64,000 nucleotides of DNA, from NCBI RefSeq assembly GCF_010389155.1, contig NC_057767.1, positions 26,361,723 to 26,425,722 of the forward strand, written 5' to 3'. The notes below the pieces were generated by a model, which saw only the letters and a list, made by a program, of their open reading frames with translations, did not search any database and had not been told where the DNA came from. This stretch comes from Erigeron canadensis (Eukaryota; Streptophyta; Magnoliopsida; Asterales; Asteraceae). Position 1 is the first letter of the stretch, and each line of letters opens with the position of its first letter. Both the position numbers and the translations under genes were made by a program. Below, in pieces: positions 24,501-34,700 of the stretch.

Positions 24501-27500
24501 TCAACAAAAATAACTGGGAGTTAGCTACACATAACACATACCGATAGTAAAGATGGATACATAAAATAGATATCCACACAAAGTTTGATATTTTAACAAA
24601 ATGTAAACCCTTAAATAAGCTACCTTGTGAAAGTTCACTAGCTTTAAATATTGGATTATAATGACAAAAGTACATTAAGTATATATTAGTTATCTTAATA
24701 AATATTAGCTAAGGGTTGGCCATGTAAATAAAATAAAGGCTGGCAGTTAGAGTCCCATATGGACACGACTGTTAACATGAAGCGGTACTAGGAATAGATA
24801 TACCGGTTCAATATGTATATATATGTGTATTGCTGTACATTGTAAACCATTCGAATAGCAGTTTCTTTATCCCTACTTTCTGTTCATTCGTTCTCTAATA
24901 CACACACACACACACACAATTATCAATTCCCTGTGATACTATGTATAATAATAGAAACCATAAATCTGGAATGGGTAACACATGGAATTCCGATTCCCTA
25001 CATTGGTATCAGAGAGAGAAGATCCCGAGAACCTGTGAACCCAGAATTCGAAGGCCTAAGTGTGTTCTACACCAAAAGTATCATTATTATCATCACTTTT
25101 GGAATCAAAGACAAAGAGAAGTCTTACAAAAACTGGATCGTTTGAATATATGCGATCAGTTTGGCAGTGAACAACCCAGGCAGATTATTGCAAAGAAATC
25201 GAAGAAGATGAGACGATCAAGGTGTTACATATGTCTCATTCGAGGACATGCCTACTGGAACTGCCCAAATAAGAACAGGAGGGCTGAATTCAAGAAGGAA
25301 AAACAAGTGAAAGTCGAGAAGAACGAAGAAGGAACAGGGATTGAAAACGCCACAACAAGCAAATATGATGACATCGTTACAGCATCAATAAATTGGCAAA
25401 TAATAGGAACGGATGGCGGGGACTGGAATGATATTTGGTATGTTTCAGATGAGTACCCAAGGCACATGACATCGAATTTGGAACTTTTCTACAAATTCAA
25501 ATCAGAGACACCGGGGTCAAGTGTAAATGGCAAAGACCGCCTAAACGTTCAAGGAATTGGAGAAGTAATTCTACAAACAGAAACCAGACAATTTGTGATA
25601 CCAGGAGTATGCTATGTCCCTAACGCGGGTCTAAACACTCTAAGTTTGGGCCAATTGATGCAACAAGGTTTTGATGTGATCTTCAAGAATTCCAATTGCA
25701 CGGTGAAGCGTTTATTTGACAATACAAGCAGTGAGGGCTGTAGCGATACAGAAAAGGATGAAGGATGCGAGGGAGAAGATGTAAGGCCTGATATGTTCGG
25801 GACGAAGGCCATGGAGGCCGTGATGAATTATTGTGACTCTTTGTATTATAAAGAGAACACAATTGAAGAACTGGTGAATGGAAACCAAGAACAAAAGGTA
25901 CCTTCTAAATTTAATTTTGAAAATTTTGTTGGGTTCATGAATATGGTTGACAACTGTGAAGAATTTATGGGTTGTAAAGATGTGGTGAAAGACCACTTTG
26001 AGAAATTAGTAATATGGTTCTATAAAGAATATTTGGAAGTAACGGAAAGGCCCATGCCTGTGAAGATACATGGCATAAGGGTATGCCTTTTAGACCTTTA
26101 CCTTACAGTGAAAGGAATGGGTGGAATTGCCCAAGTTACAATGAAAAATAAGTGGATTGGAGTTGCCTATGCAATGGGGTTCCCAAAGGAGTATGCAGAA
26201 GGTTTAAAGGAATGCTATGGAACGCATTTGAGTCTCTTAGAAGCCTATTATGATGTGGCTAAAGAATATTCCAGTGGTGTTGTACCAAAGGCGATGGACT
26301 GCACGGGTACAAATGGAATAAAGGCAGAGGAGTTGCCAAGAGAAGGGACTGAACCGGGCTGCAGTGGAACGAGTGCAAGGCAGGATAATGGAAGGCTAAA
26401 GGGCAGAGTTGATTTCGACAATGGCAAGGAACTGATTACTAAGTATGATAATTGCAACCATGAAGAACCCATGGAAGGAAAGGCAACCAAAGAAGAAGAT
26501 GGAAGTGGCAAGGGAATATGTGTGGACAGAGACAACAATGATGGAGACTACATCATCGTTGAAAACTAAAGTCAGTGTGTGTGAAGACATATACTTTGTC
26601 ATTAGGGGGAAGTATTGGATTATAATGACAAAAGTATATTAAGTATATATTAGTTATGTTAATAAATATTAGTTAAGGGTTGGCCATGTAAATAAAACAA
26701 AGGCTGGCAGTTAGAGTCCCATATGGACACGACTGTTAACATGAAGCGGTACTAGGAATAGATATACCGGTTTGATATGTATATATATGTGTATTGTTGT
26801 ACATTGTAAACCATTCGAATAGCAGTTTCTTTATCCCTACTTTCTGTTCATTCGTTCTCTGATACACACACACACACACACAATTATCAATTCCCTGTGA
26901 TACTATGTATAATAATAGAAACCGTAAATCTGGAATGGGTAACAGATGGAATTCCGATTCCCTACATTAAAGACAACAAAATTACATCATTAATTCATTA
27001 TAAGGGGCTAAACTACGTACTCCGTCGGTCACAAAATAATTATGTATTGTCCCAAAATAATTGCCTACTTTCTAAAGAGAGCAAGATATAATTCATTGAC
27101 TTTTTCATAAACGGATAACGGAAAAGGTTTTCCCTATTCGAGTTACCCACAAATACAAATCTTCAACTCATAAGTACATAAGTTACATTTTTCTAAAAGG
27201 ATTAGTTTCCTGGAATGTAATAAACTTTGAACGAATGTCTATAGTAGGAAATAACTAAAGTTGTGTGTATTGTATGTAAACAACTCGAAAATAATGTTTA
27301 TTGTATGTAAGAATTTCGTTTCAACCAGTTAAAATCTGACAAGTGGCACCTGTATATGGTTGCCACGTATGTTTTCTTACATACAACAAACATTTTTTCG
27401 AGTTGCTTACATACAATACACACAACTTTAGTTTTTCCCTACTATAGACATTCGGTCAAAGATAACTAACATTCCAGGAAACTAATCCCTTTTCTAAATC

Positions 27501-27947
27501 TATGAAGCTGGATTTTTAAAATCTTATTGGGGGAAGCTAAAAATACTACAGTAACAAAAAACTGAAAAAAATCTAACAAAATCGAAAAGTACTCAAAAAG
27601 TCAACAAAAAAACATCAACAAAGATTATAAGTTTATAACCAAAGAAAATTAGCAAGAAAACTACCTGGGAAATATTTACCGACAATCCGAAAAATTCGAT
27701 TGCCGGAATTATCGGAAGCGGGTTCAAGGCGAAAGAATTGCAAGGCATCAAGAGCTGGAAACTGTTGTTGTTCATCATCAGTAATATTATTAGTAAAATA
27801 TGAAACAGCAGGAAGATCAGAAGAACAATCGTGCCAATTATCTTGTTCTTCTGATTCTGGTGTCGGAGTTGTAAGTGGTCGTGGGTCTATTCCGTACCGA
27901 TCGGATGGTACTACAACTACCTTAAAATCTTCCACACCACCAGACAT
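21545..27947 (-). CDS. SEC14/CRAL-TRIO domain protein (At4g35750 type)
   Basis: Three exons: 27665-27947, 22348-22612 and 21545-21779. Phases agree (94 codons plus 1 nt, then phase 2), giving 783 bp and 260 aa. The protein starts MSGGVEDFKVVV. It has an acidic linker with SEEQDNWHDC, then a divergent CRAL-TRIO lipid-binding fold from about residue 75 to 215, with the family signatures GNRIFRIVGKYFP, PEGPFSIVYMHS and HPGLRSR. It ends in the conserved LTDYGIEPDPLHLTGLPS. The order and length match Arabidopsis At4g35750, a small SEC14-like protein of unproven lipid specificity, related to the C-terminal domain of GDAP2. The first intron, 22613-27664, is 5 kb because of an LTR element and MITEs. 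A (GT)n tract lies in the 5' UTR. The last codons contain GGTGAGTTT, a good donor, so an alternative C-terminus is possible. Confidence 0.92.
22937..23025. repeat. Tandem duplication, about 45 bp unit
   Basis: ATACTTTTTAATCCTCAATAAGCT, TCGG and TGCCTAATA occur twice in a row with two base changes, inside the first intron of the SEC14-like gene. Confidence 0.8.
24087..24235. mobile_element. Short MITE-like element with GTGTTTGG ends
   Basis: The left end GGGGGTGTTTGG and right end CCAAACACT are inverted partners about 150 bp apart, with AAGCTTATTT subterminal motifs. This form is common in Tourist-like MITEs. Target duplication is unclear. Confidence 0.45.
24649..25002 (+). repeat. 5' LTR of the ARID-carrying retrotransposon (354 bp)
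   Basis: It runs from TATTGGATTATAATG to CCCTACA and is matched base for base in length by 26613-26966, with about 10 substitutions by eye (near 2.8%). It is preceded by TTAAA (24644-24648). It contains a TATATATATG stretch near 24822, a likely promoter, and a (CA)n tract. The start is TA, not TG, in both copies. Confidence 0.93.
24941..26569 (+). CDS. Zinc knuckle, dead protease-like barrel and ARID fusion protein of the LTR element
   Basis: A 542-aa uninterrupted ORF. Its first ATG is inside the 5' LTR and the frame reads through the primer-binding site; a later start such as Met90 is possible. A CCHC zinc knuckle lies at C95, C98, H103 and C108, typical of retroelement Gag. Residues about 166-268 resemble the beta-barrel protease-like domain of copia Pol (WYVSDEYPRHMTSN, then GVCYVPNAGLNTLSLGQL). 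Where active copia proteins have the D-S-G catalytic triplet, this one reads S-D-E-Y. Residues about 350-445 match an ARID/BRIGHT DNA-binding domain: PVKIHG, LLDLYLTVKGMGGIAQVT, the core Trp (W405), VAYAMGF and LLEAYYD. The tail is acidic and low in order. ARID domains bind AT-rich DNA in chromatin regulators. Capture from a host gene is inferred. Lack of stops suggests recent activity or selection. Confidence 0.85.
   Translation: MYNNRNHKSGMGNTWNSDSLHWYQREKIPRTCEPRIRRPKCVLHQKYHYYHHFWNQRQREVLQKLDRLNICDQFGSEQPRQIIAKKSKKMRRSRCYICLIRGHAYWNCPNKNRRAEFKKEKQVKVEKNEEGTGIENATTSKYDDIVTASINWQIIGTDGGDWNDIWYVSDEYPRHMTSNLELFYKFKSETPGSSVNGKDRLNVQGIGEVILQTETRQFVIPGVCYVPNAGLNTLSLGQLMQQGFDVIFKNSNCTVKRLFDNTSSEGCSDTEKDEGCEGEDVRPDMFGTKAMEAVMNYCDSLYYKENTIEELVNGNQEQKVPSKFNFENFVGFMNMVDNCEEFMGCKDVVKDHFEKLVIWFYKEYLEVTERPMPVKIHGIRVCLLDLYLTVKGMGGIAQVTMKNKWIGVAYAMGFPKEYAEGLKECYGTHLSLLEAYYDVAKEYSSGVVPKAMDCTGTNGIKAEELPREGTEPGCSGTSARQDNGRLKGRVDFDNGKELITKYDNCNHEEPMEGKATKEEDGSGKGICVDRDNNDGDYIIVEN
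25003..25015 (+). promoter_or_regulatory. Primer-binding site (initiator tRNA-Met type)
   Basis: TTGGTATCAGAGA follows the 5' LTR directly. TGGTATCAGAG is the usual complement of the 3' end of initiator methionine tRNA in plant copia elements. Confidence 0.85.
26604..26612 (+). promoter_or_regulatory. Polypurine tract
   Basis: AGGGGGAAG abuts the first base of the 3' LTR, the place and composition expected for the plus-strand primer. It confirms the LTR boundary. Confidence 0.85.
26613..26966 (+). repeat. 3' LTR of the ARID-carrying retrotransposon (354 bp)
   Basis: Same length and termini as the 5' LTR. Most of the roughly 10 differences are transitions. It is followed by TTAAA (26967-26971). 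Confidence 0.93.
27198..27489. mobile_element. Foldback Mutator-like MITE, 292 bp
   Basis: The two halves are inverted copies over about 120 bp each (GGATTAGTTTCCTGGAATG on the left, its complement ending at 27489). It is flanked by TTTTCTAAA (27189-27197 and 27490-27498), a 9-bp duplication typical of Mutator-like elements. It sits in intron 1 of the SEC14-like gene and would fold into a long hairpin if transcribed. Confidence 0.8.
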
Positions 27948-27982
27948 ATCTATCTTTTTGTTGTTTCTGTCCTATGAGTGAA

Positions 27983-27986
<4 letters not shown>

Positions 27987-28030
<44 letters not shown>
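27987..28030. repeat. (GT)22 microsatellite in the SEC14-like 5' UTR/promoter
   Basis: An unbroken GT tract about 40 bp upstream of the start codon on the - strand. It is likely transcribed as CA repeats in the leader. Confidence 0.9.
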
Positions 28031-28033
<3 letters not shown>

Positions 28034-28731
28034 ATGGGTGTGGATAACATGTAAAACAAGGTGTGATTGGGGTTTTAATTATTTTAATTAAATTATGAAA
28101 TCATGTAAAACAAGAAAATTATGTCTAGATCGGATTGGATTGAAGCAAAGTCAACGGCCACTTTTCAACTACGGATTATTTATTTATTTTAACATGTTTA
28201 ATGAAGTGATCTATTACTTTCTTATTGAAAACATATTTTTACTAGTAATACGATAATATATTCTATGCTGCAAAACCTGATTTTTTAAACAACTATTTTT
28301 AGGTTTTAAATAAAATAAAGCAAGTATTAAAATAAAACAATATGTTTTCCTACACTGAAAATCATCGTGTATCATGAAAATCATTATGCATTCGTGAATC
28401 TTTATGCATCAATTTAACCATGATCTAAAGATTAAAATCTTGTCCTATATGTTTTACTATTAAATTTGTTTTATAATACCCAACCCCAATATTTTTATGG
28501 AAAAAATTGGTACTTCAGTGACATCTTTGCTCATAGCACTATAGCAAACTTTAAACTCACATTTCAAACTACAAAACTTATCCTGATACAACACATAATT
28601 GTTACATCCATAAGTAAACCAAAATAGTCCGAATAATATTTCACGTCAACGTTTCTCAAAAATCGTTGATGGTAAGGGCCATGGACACTCGATTTAAGAG
28701 AAATGTTTCATTACAAGAGATTGAGAAGAGG
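28031..28731. other. Spacer between APC5 stop and SEC14-like start
   Basis: About 0.8 kb separates the APC5 stop codon from the SEC14-like ATG, both genes reading on the - strand. It must hold the APC5 3' UTR and the SEC14-like promoter. No element or gene is seen. Confidence 0.5.
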
Positions 28732-31700
28732 TTATTCCGACACTACTTGATTTTCAAGTGCAACAATATGTTGCCTAAAACAAGTTGCTGCTTCGTCTCT
28801 TTTTTGTATCTGCCCAGATTTGTCAAGCACAACCGCCATCAAGTAATATGCTTCGGCTGCCAGTTCATGATACTGAAAAATAATTGAAAAGAGAGCAAGA
28901 TCAGAAAAGCTCTGTTTTATCCCTTAATAATGCAATAATGCCTCTTTAAGGATATTCTAATATAATCTATATCTAATTACACCCATTATATTCATCAGTT
29001 AAAATTAGTAACTTTAACTTTGGTATACAAGATTCATTTGTAAGCTCTTATTAAAGGGGGCATTCAAGACATTTAATCATTCGTCCAAATATTTTATTAT
29101 GATATGTAGCAAGCCTTGCATTTTTAAACAAAAAGGAGCTTAACTTATTAGTAATCGGGATAATGGCATTGTAGTGTAACTAACTATGACCAAAAGGTTA
29201 TGTAATGTAACTAACTACTCGACTAGCTATGTAACGTAACCAACTTTGTTTTTTAGGTTATGCAATGTAAGCAACCGGCTAGGAAACAAGTTGTTGGTTA
29301 CGACTTTCAATTTTATTCCTTTTTTTTATTCAAAAAATGGCCACGTGTTACAGATTAAGAATATAAATATGTTTTAATTATTTATATATACACATAGTCA
29401 GGTGAACAAATCAATGACGTTACCTCCGGCATAATGAATCCAAGACGGCAGCAAAGCATCATTCTGGCGAACAAATCAATGACGGCAGCAACCAATTCTG
29501 CCGGATCCACCATGGCAGCGGCCGAGTAGATCCACCATGGTTACCATTGATGATTTGGAATTGCTTGTTACTCTTTCTCCCATATAGATATATGTGTATA
29601 TACATATTTCAGGGATAATGGCACCAGAGCAGATTCCGGCATCAACAATACCCAAGTTCTTAATAATTAATTACCCTAAAAACCATCTTTCCAAACCCCC
29701 CACCCCATGTTTCAGCCGCCGACAACTATCTCATTACACAAACCTTTTTTTGCTTAGTGGTGGCCTGAAAAAATGGCCGGAAAAGGAGACGACGATAATG
29801 ATGAACAAGATGGCGTTAGAGCTGGTGGGTCATATATATATGTGTACATATTTTGAGTTATTTTGATTTGAATATACATATTTGTATTTGAATATTTGTG
29901 GCTATCTCTGGAAATTTTATAGATATAGATACGGTCTCATAGATAGATATAATAAGATGCAGTGAGTGAAGAAGATGAATGGAATGACCACGTGACCATA
30001 TGCGTGTATAAATTGGATGGAAACCTTTTGTATCCGGTTGCTTACATTGCATAACCCAAAAAAACAAAGTTGGTTACACTACATAGCTAGTCAAGTAGTT
30101 GGTTACATTACATAGCTAGTCAAGTAGTTGGTTACATTACATAACCTTTTGGTCATAGTTGGTTACACTCCCATGCCATTATCCCATTAGTTATCTACTA
30201 GTCTTTTATAGGTATCTATCTCATCTTTACATTCAAACTATGATCACATATAACCCAACACTTTCCCATTTGGATTATCCGAGAAGAATGTGATATGTTT
30301 TCTAGTCCAAAGCAACTTTCTCGCCTATTAGTACTTTCATTTATATGAAATTGTAGTTTCCAATTTTGTTTGTCCATGTTAAGGGGCTTTTTAAACAATT
30401 GAACATTTTTAAATTTTTATTATATGGGTCAAAATTACCGCTAGCGAAACACGTGAACCATGCTTATGAATGAATAATGGCAACACTCGTGCTAAAACAA
30501 GGATCAACTAACCTCCAATGCTTCGAGACCTTCACATGCTTGTCTTAAGGAATCAAGAACAATATCAGGATCTTCAGAAACTGTAGTTATATAACAATAA
30601 CAGGAACATTAAGATATGTGAAAATCTTTAGAATAACAATATGACTCTAAAGTGTGATAAAGACTAAACATAAAGATAGTTCTTTATTTCTAGCAATTAG
30701 AGATGTCAATTTCGATCTATTAATTTATGAATGACCTAATTCGGGATGCTTCTATATCTAATGAGTCAAAGTAGTTAAATAAAAAATATTAGATTGAAAG
30801 AAAACTGATCAAATGGGTTGAACGCTGCCCAAAATGCAATTTAAAAGTATAAAAGTTCCTAAACCATCAAGTCTTATATCTATGATTGATATAAATTAAT
30901 ATTCTCAATAAAATATCACACAAAAATTCAGGAAAAATAATATAATATGAATAAAAAGTGTTTGGGAATTTGAACCATGCCCAACCCACCAAAAACATTT
31001 TTTGTCTTGCAACCAAATATTCCCAGCAGGGATCATTTTGCTGCCTCTAGTAGCAATACTGCAATAGAAATAGATTGGAATACCTGAAATGGTCAAATCT
31101 GATAAGTAACACTTAGCCTCTGTAATGTAGGCCCGAGATCGGAGCTCAAGACCGCCCTGACCAAGTATCATCGGAAAAGCACCATGAATAAGGTTTAAAG
31201 CCCTTTTTGCATGCCTTGATCCAAGCAACAACCACAATTCAGCAAGTGTCAAAGTGGCAGATGCTCTTAGAAGATCCAAATTAAACGATTGGCAGAAGGA
31301 CAGGCTTGCCAAAGCATAGGGAATCCCTAAAACACCGTTTCCAGACCTCTGCAAAAATCAAAATGCTACAATGAGCATAGCTATGACAAATAACCTAAAG
31401 GTTATATCAGAGGCTATTACTTTGTGAATTTCAGCAAGCAAGAGAAGAACAGTCGCATTCTCCACATGCATATTAAACTTGTAGCACTTGCAGAAGAGAG
31501 AATGAGCAACTGAAGCTGCCTGCAAAATTCAAAATGCTACAGTGTTAATTGGCTGATAAAAAGCATTAGAAGATTCTATGCACTAAAGATACATTTTAAG
31601 CAACTTTTCAAGTGTTCAACCTACTCGATTAAGTTAACTTTTATGTTTTACTCATTAGAAAAAGGGTCAAGATTACCACTCGATTTGTCATGTCGATATG

Positions 31701-34700
31701 ACCTTTAGGTTATTTGTTCATGGAGAGAAATTACTTATCTATTACTAGGGAACAAATTAAGATGTAAAGATAAAAAAAACCTGACTAAACTGATTAGCAG
31801 CAAGCAATGTTCGAGCACGGCGGATACTTGCTTCAGTCTTGAGCTCCATGTCTACACCAGCTACAGAAGATGCCAACACTCCAAGTTCGTCACATATTTG
31901 ATGGGCTAGTTTCAAGTGTCCCCTACAAGATATAATCATATAAATATATAATAGCATGACAAAAGAACAAGCTTTTGACAGCTGCCAAAGATTCACTGAA
32001 AGCAGAGAGTCCAATTTTGACCCATCTACGCATAAATGGGTCGATTCAAGTTATGACTCACAGCTAACGGGTCAAACAGGTCAGATAAGTTATTAAAATT
32101 TTGGAAGTTGCTCAAAGTGTACTTTTACTAGATAAACTATTTAATTCAAAATAAAATAAATATTATAGTGAGAATATAACTTTTCCATTCATATTTGATA
32201 CACTAAGTGTTTATAATTTCTAAAAAACTGGGCAAAGATGTTTAGTGACCCCAACCAAACCAACCTGTTGTTATCCACACCAAGCCATTATGACCTTACC
32301 CAACCCAACTTGACTGCCCATTTTGCCACCTCTGATAGAGATATTACCACACCTGTGTAAAGCCCGCTCATGGAGCAGTTGCAGCTTAACTGGCAATATT
32401 CCAGATTTTGAAACGGACAAGAACTTTGCTTCTGCTATCTCAACGACTGCAAAGGCTTCTGTTTGATAGAATTAATAAATGGTATATATTAGATACCTCA
32501 TATATTAATCCCAACAGTAACAAAGACAAAAAATAAAAGAAAACTAAACAAAACACAGTTAAATGGTGTAATCAAAGGATAACGAGGGAAAGATGATAAA
32601 ACTCATCAAAGCCCCCACAAGAACCATTATATGAAGCTACTTAGCATAGCCCCCACAAGAATCATTCTAACTTCTTACCATTGCCTCCTATAATATCGAA
32701 CCGATAAAAATATTCCCTAAAAATGGGTAGAACGATTTAAAGGTCAACCAAATATATACTGTATATTAAATTGCTTTATTAAAAAAATTTCTGGTCATTA
32801 GATAATAACAAATCTTGTGAGCATAAATACTAGATTAATAGTTTTTTAAACTCAAAAGAAGGTATCACGGATGAACCTAATTCAACACATCCCCTTTTGA
32901 TGATCCTACAAGTTTACTTGTTTAGATCTTATGACCCACTACCCAACCCACCCATTTCTCCACCGATAACCTATGCTTGTCCAATCAGAGTTTAGTATTA
33001 TAGTACAATTAAGTGTTTACTTGAGAGCCTTTGTCTCTTATACATTTCGATATAGCACAAGTCTGTAAGTTCTTAATGCAGAAAGAGATAAAATATGTCC
33101 ATGGGGCTACCGGTGTAGGTCAACGAGAGATATACATGCCTATGAGTTGGGGAAAAAAAGAAGCAAAAAAGTACTAAAGGAGAACATTGTGTGACTTTTA
33201 CATATGCAGATATGTTATGTAAGGGTGAGTGGCGTATCCAGAATTTCATCTTTTGGGTGGGCCAAAACTTGTTTATTTATGAATCTAGAACTGAAAAGTA
33301 ATCAAACTATAAAGACACAATAATATATTCATATAGAAAAAGATAAACTACAATGAATTCCTTAATGTATCATTTGACAAAATCAAAATCTCATTGTAAT
33401 AAAATTCCATTATTCAAAATAAATGTTCAAATAGTTGATTAAACTAAATTTGATAGCTCTGGTATTTGCATCCTAAGTTGATTCAAGTGGTAGTTCAAAT
33501 GAAGTATTAAAGTACTATAATTAATGTGCACAATCAAACCAAGTTTTACAATCGCCGAATAAACAATGCTTGGCCTCAATATCCACAAATAAATTGTAAG
33601 AGCAACTTTTCAAAGAAAAATAAGATAAACAATATTTATTAATAGAAAGTGTCCATATTTAGATGAGCTCAAAGAAAATGTCCATATTTATTAGTAGAAA
33701 GATTGTCGTCGATCATCTTGGATGGGACATGGGAACTATTAACTATAGTTGAGTTAATCTAATGCTGGTATAAATAAGATAAAGTGTACTTAATATGTTA
33801 TTGATACTAGATTTAATATGCATCCGGACAGAGAAGCATAAAGTGTTATTTAGGCTTTGTAGACAGTCTCGAATGGGAAGGCATGTCCTTTTTGGATGGA
33901 TCTAATCGGTGAAATGATACCACTGCTATAGACGGAATGTAGAAAAGAGTTCAAGAAGTCATAAGCTTAGAAGGTAATCTCTATCCAAGCATAATTCTCA
34001 CAACAAATCATTCTTTAATAATCATTTTTTAGTGGGATTAGATATTCAACAATATCTTAAGAGCTATCTAGTTGAAAAGATAGGGAAGCCTGAGGTATCT
34101 TCATGGATTAAGAGATCTAACGTGGAAATAAGTTTTGGTCACAACTTGTTCAACTGTTTGTCAAGACTAAAGCAAGAGAAAAGGAAATGCAGATACTAAG
34201 AATCTGGGTTCAACGACTGTAACTCTGGAAAATACAGAACATGCCCTTGTAGAGACTTACCCAACTTCAAGATAACTCAAATAGAGTGGACATAGGGGTT
34301 CTGGAAGGAGTGGTTATCAAACTACAGAAAAACTAAAAATTCAAACTGGTATAATGAAAGGAAGAAGGAGAATAAGCTAACGCCTGGTTGTTGCGATGGT
34401 AGCTTGTGGAGGGGGACAGGCAGAGGTCACTGTTGGCGGTTGTTGTCATCGACCCACAAGGACTACTGATTTCAGAAACCAATTAGGGCAGCAGGCCTTA
34501 TTTGTTTGAGCTAAGAAAACAGGCCCACTATGGGGAACTAAGGCAGCCAGCCTTAATTAAGTTCGGCCCAGTTTTATTACAAAAACTTGGGGAGCAAGTT
34601 TAGCAGCCTATTTAATCTATCTCTTGTACATGTAATTTTGGTTGAGGGAAAATCAATAAAGAAAAACCAGTTGCCCCCGTAGATTAGTGTGAGATACCAC

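Larger units (their letters stand above)
24649..26966 (+). mobile_element. Non-autonomous LTR retrotransposon carrying an ARID domain
   Basis: Complete element: 5' LTR (24649-25002), primer-binding site, one ORF, purine tract, 3' LTR (26613-26966). TTAAA duplications lie at 24644-24648 and 26967-26971. The internal region is only 1.6 kb and has no reverse transcriptase, RNase H or integrase, so mobility must depend on another element, probably copia-type judging from the PBS and protease-like domain. It lies in intron 1 of the SEC14-like gene, in the opposite orientation. Confidence 0.92.

Noticed and set aside
24933..26642. Other frames across the ARID element (both strands)
   Set aside because: All lie under the 542-codon frame, which alone shows domains.
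26897..27091. Open frame starting in the 3' LTR
   Set aside because: It starts at the same LTR ATG as the element's ORF but runs into intron sequence. It is a duplicate of the LTR start only.
30905..31354. 149-codon open frame as a separate gene
   Set aside because: It is APC5 exon 18 read on into the next intron.
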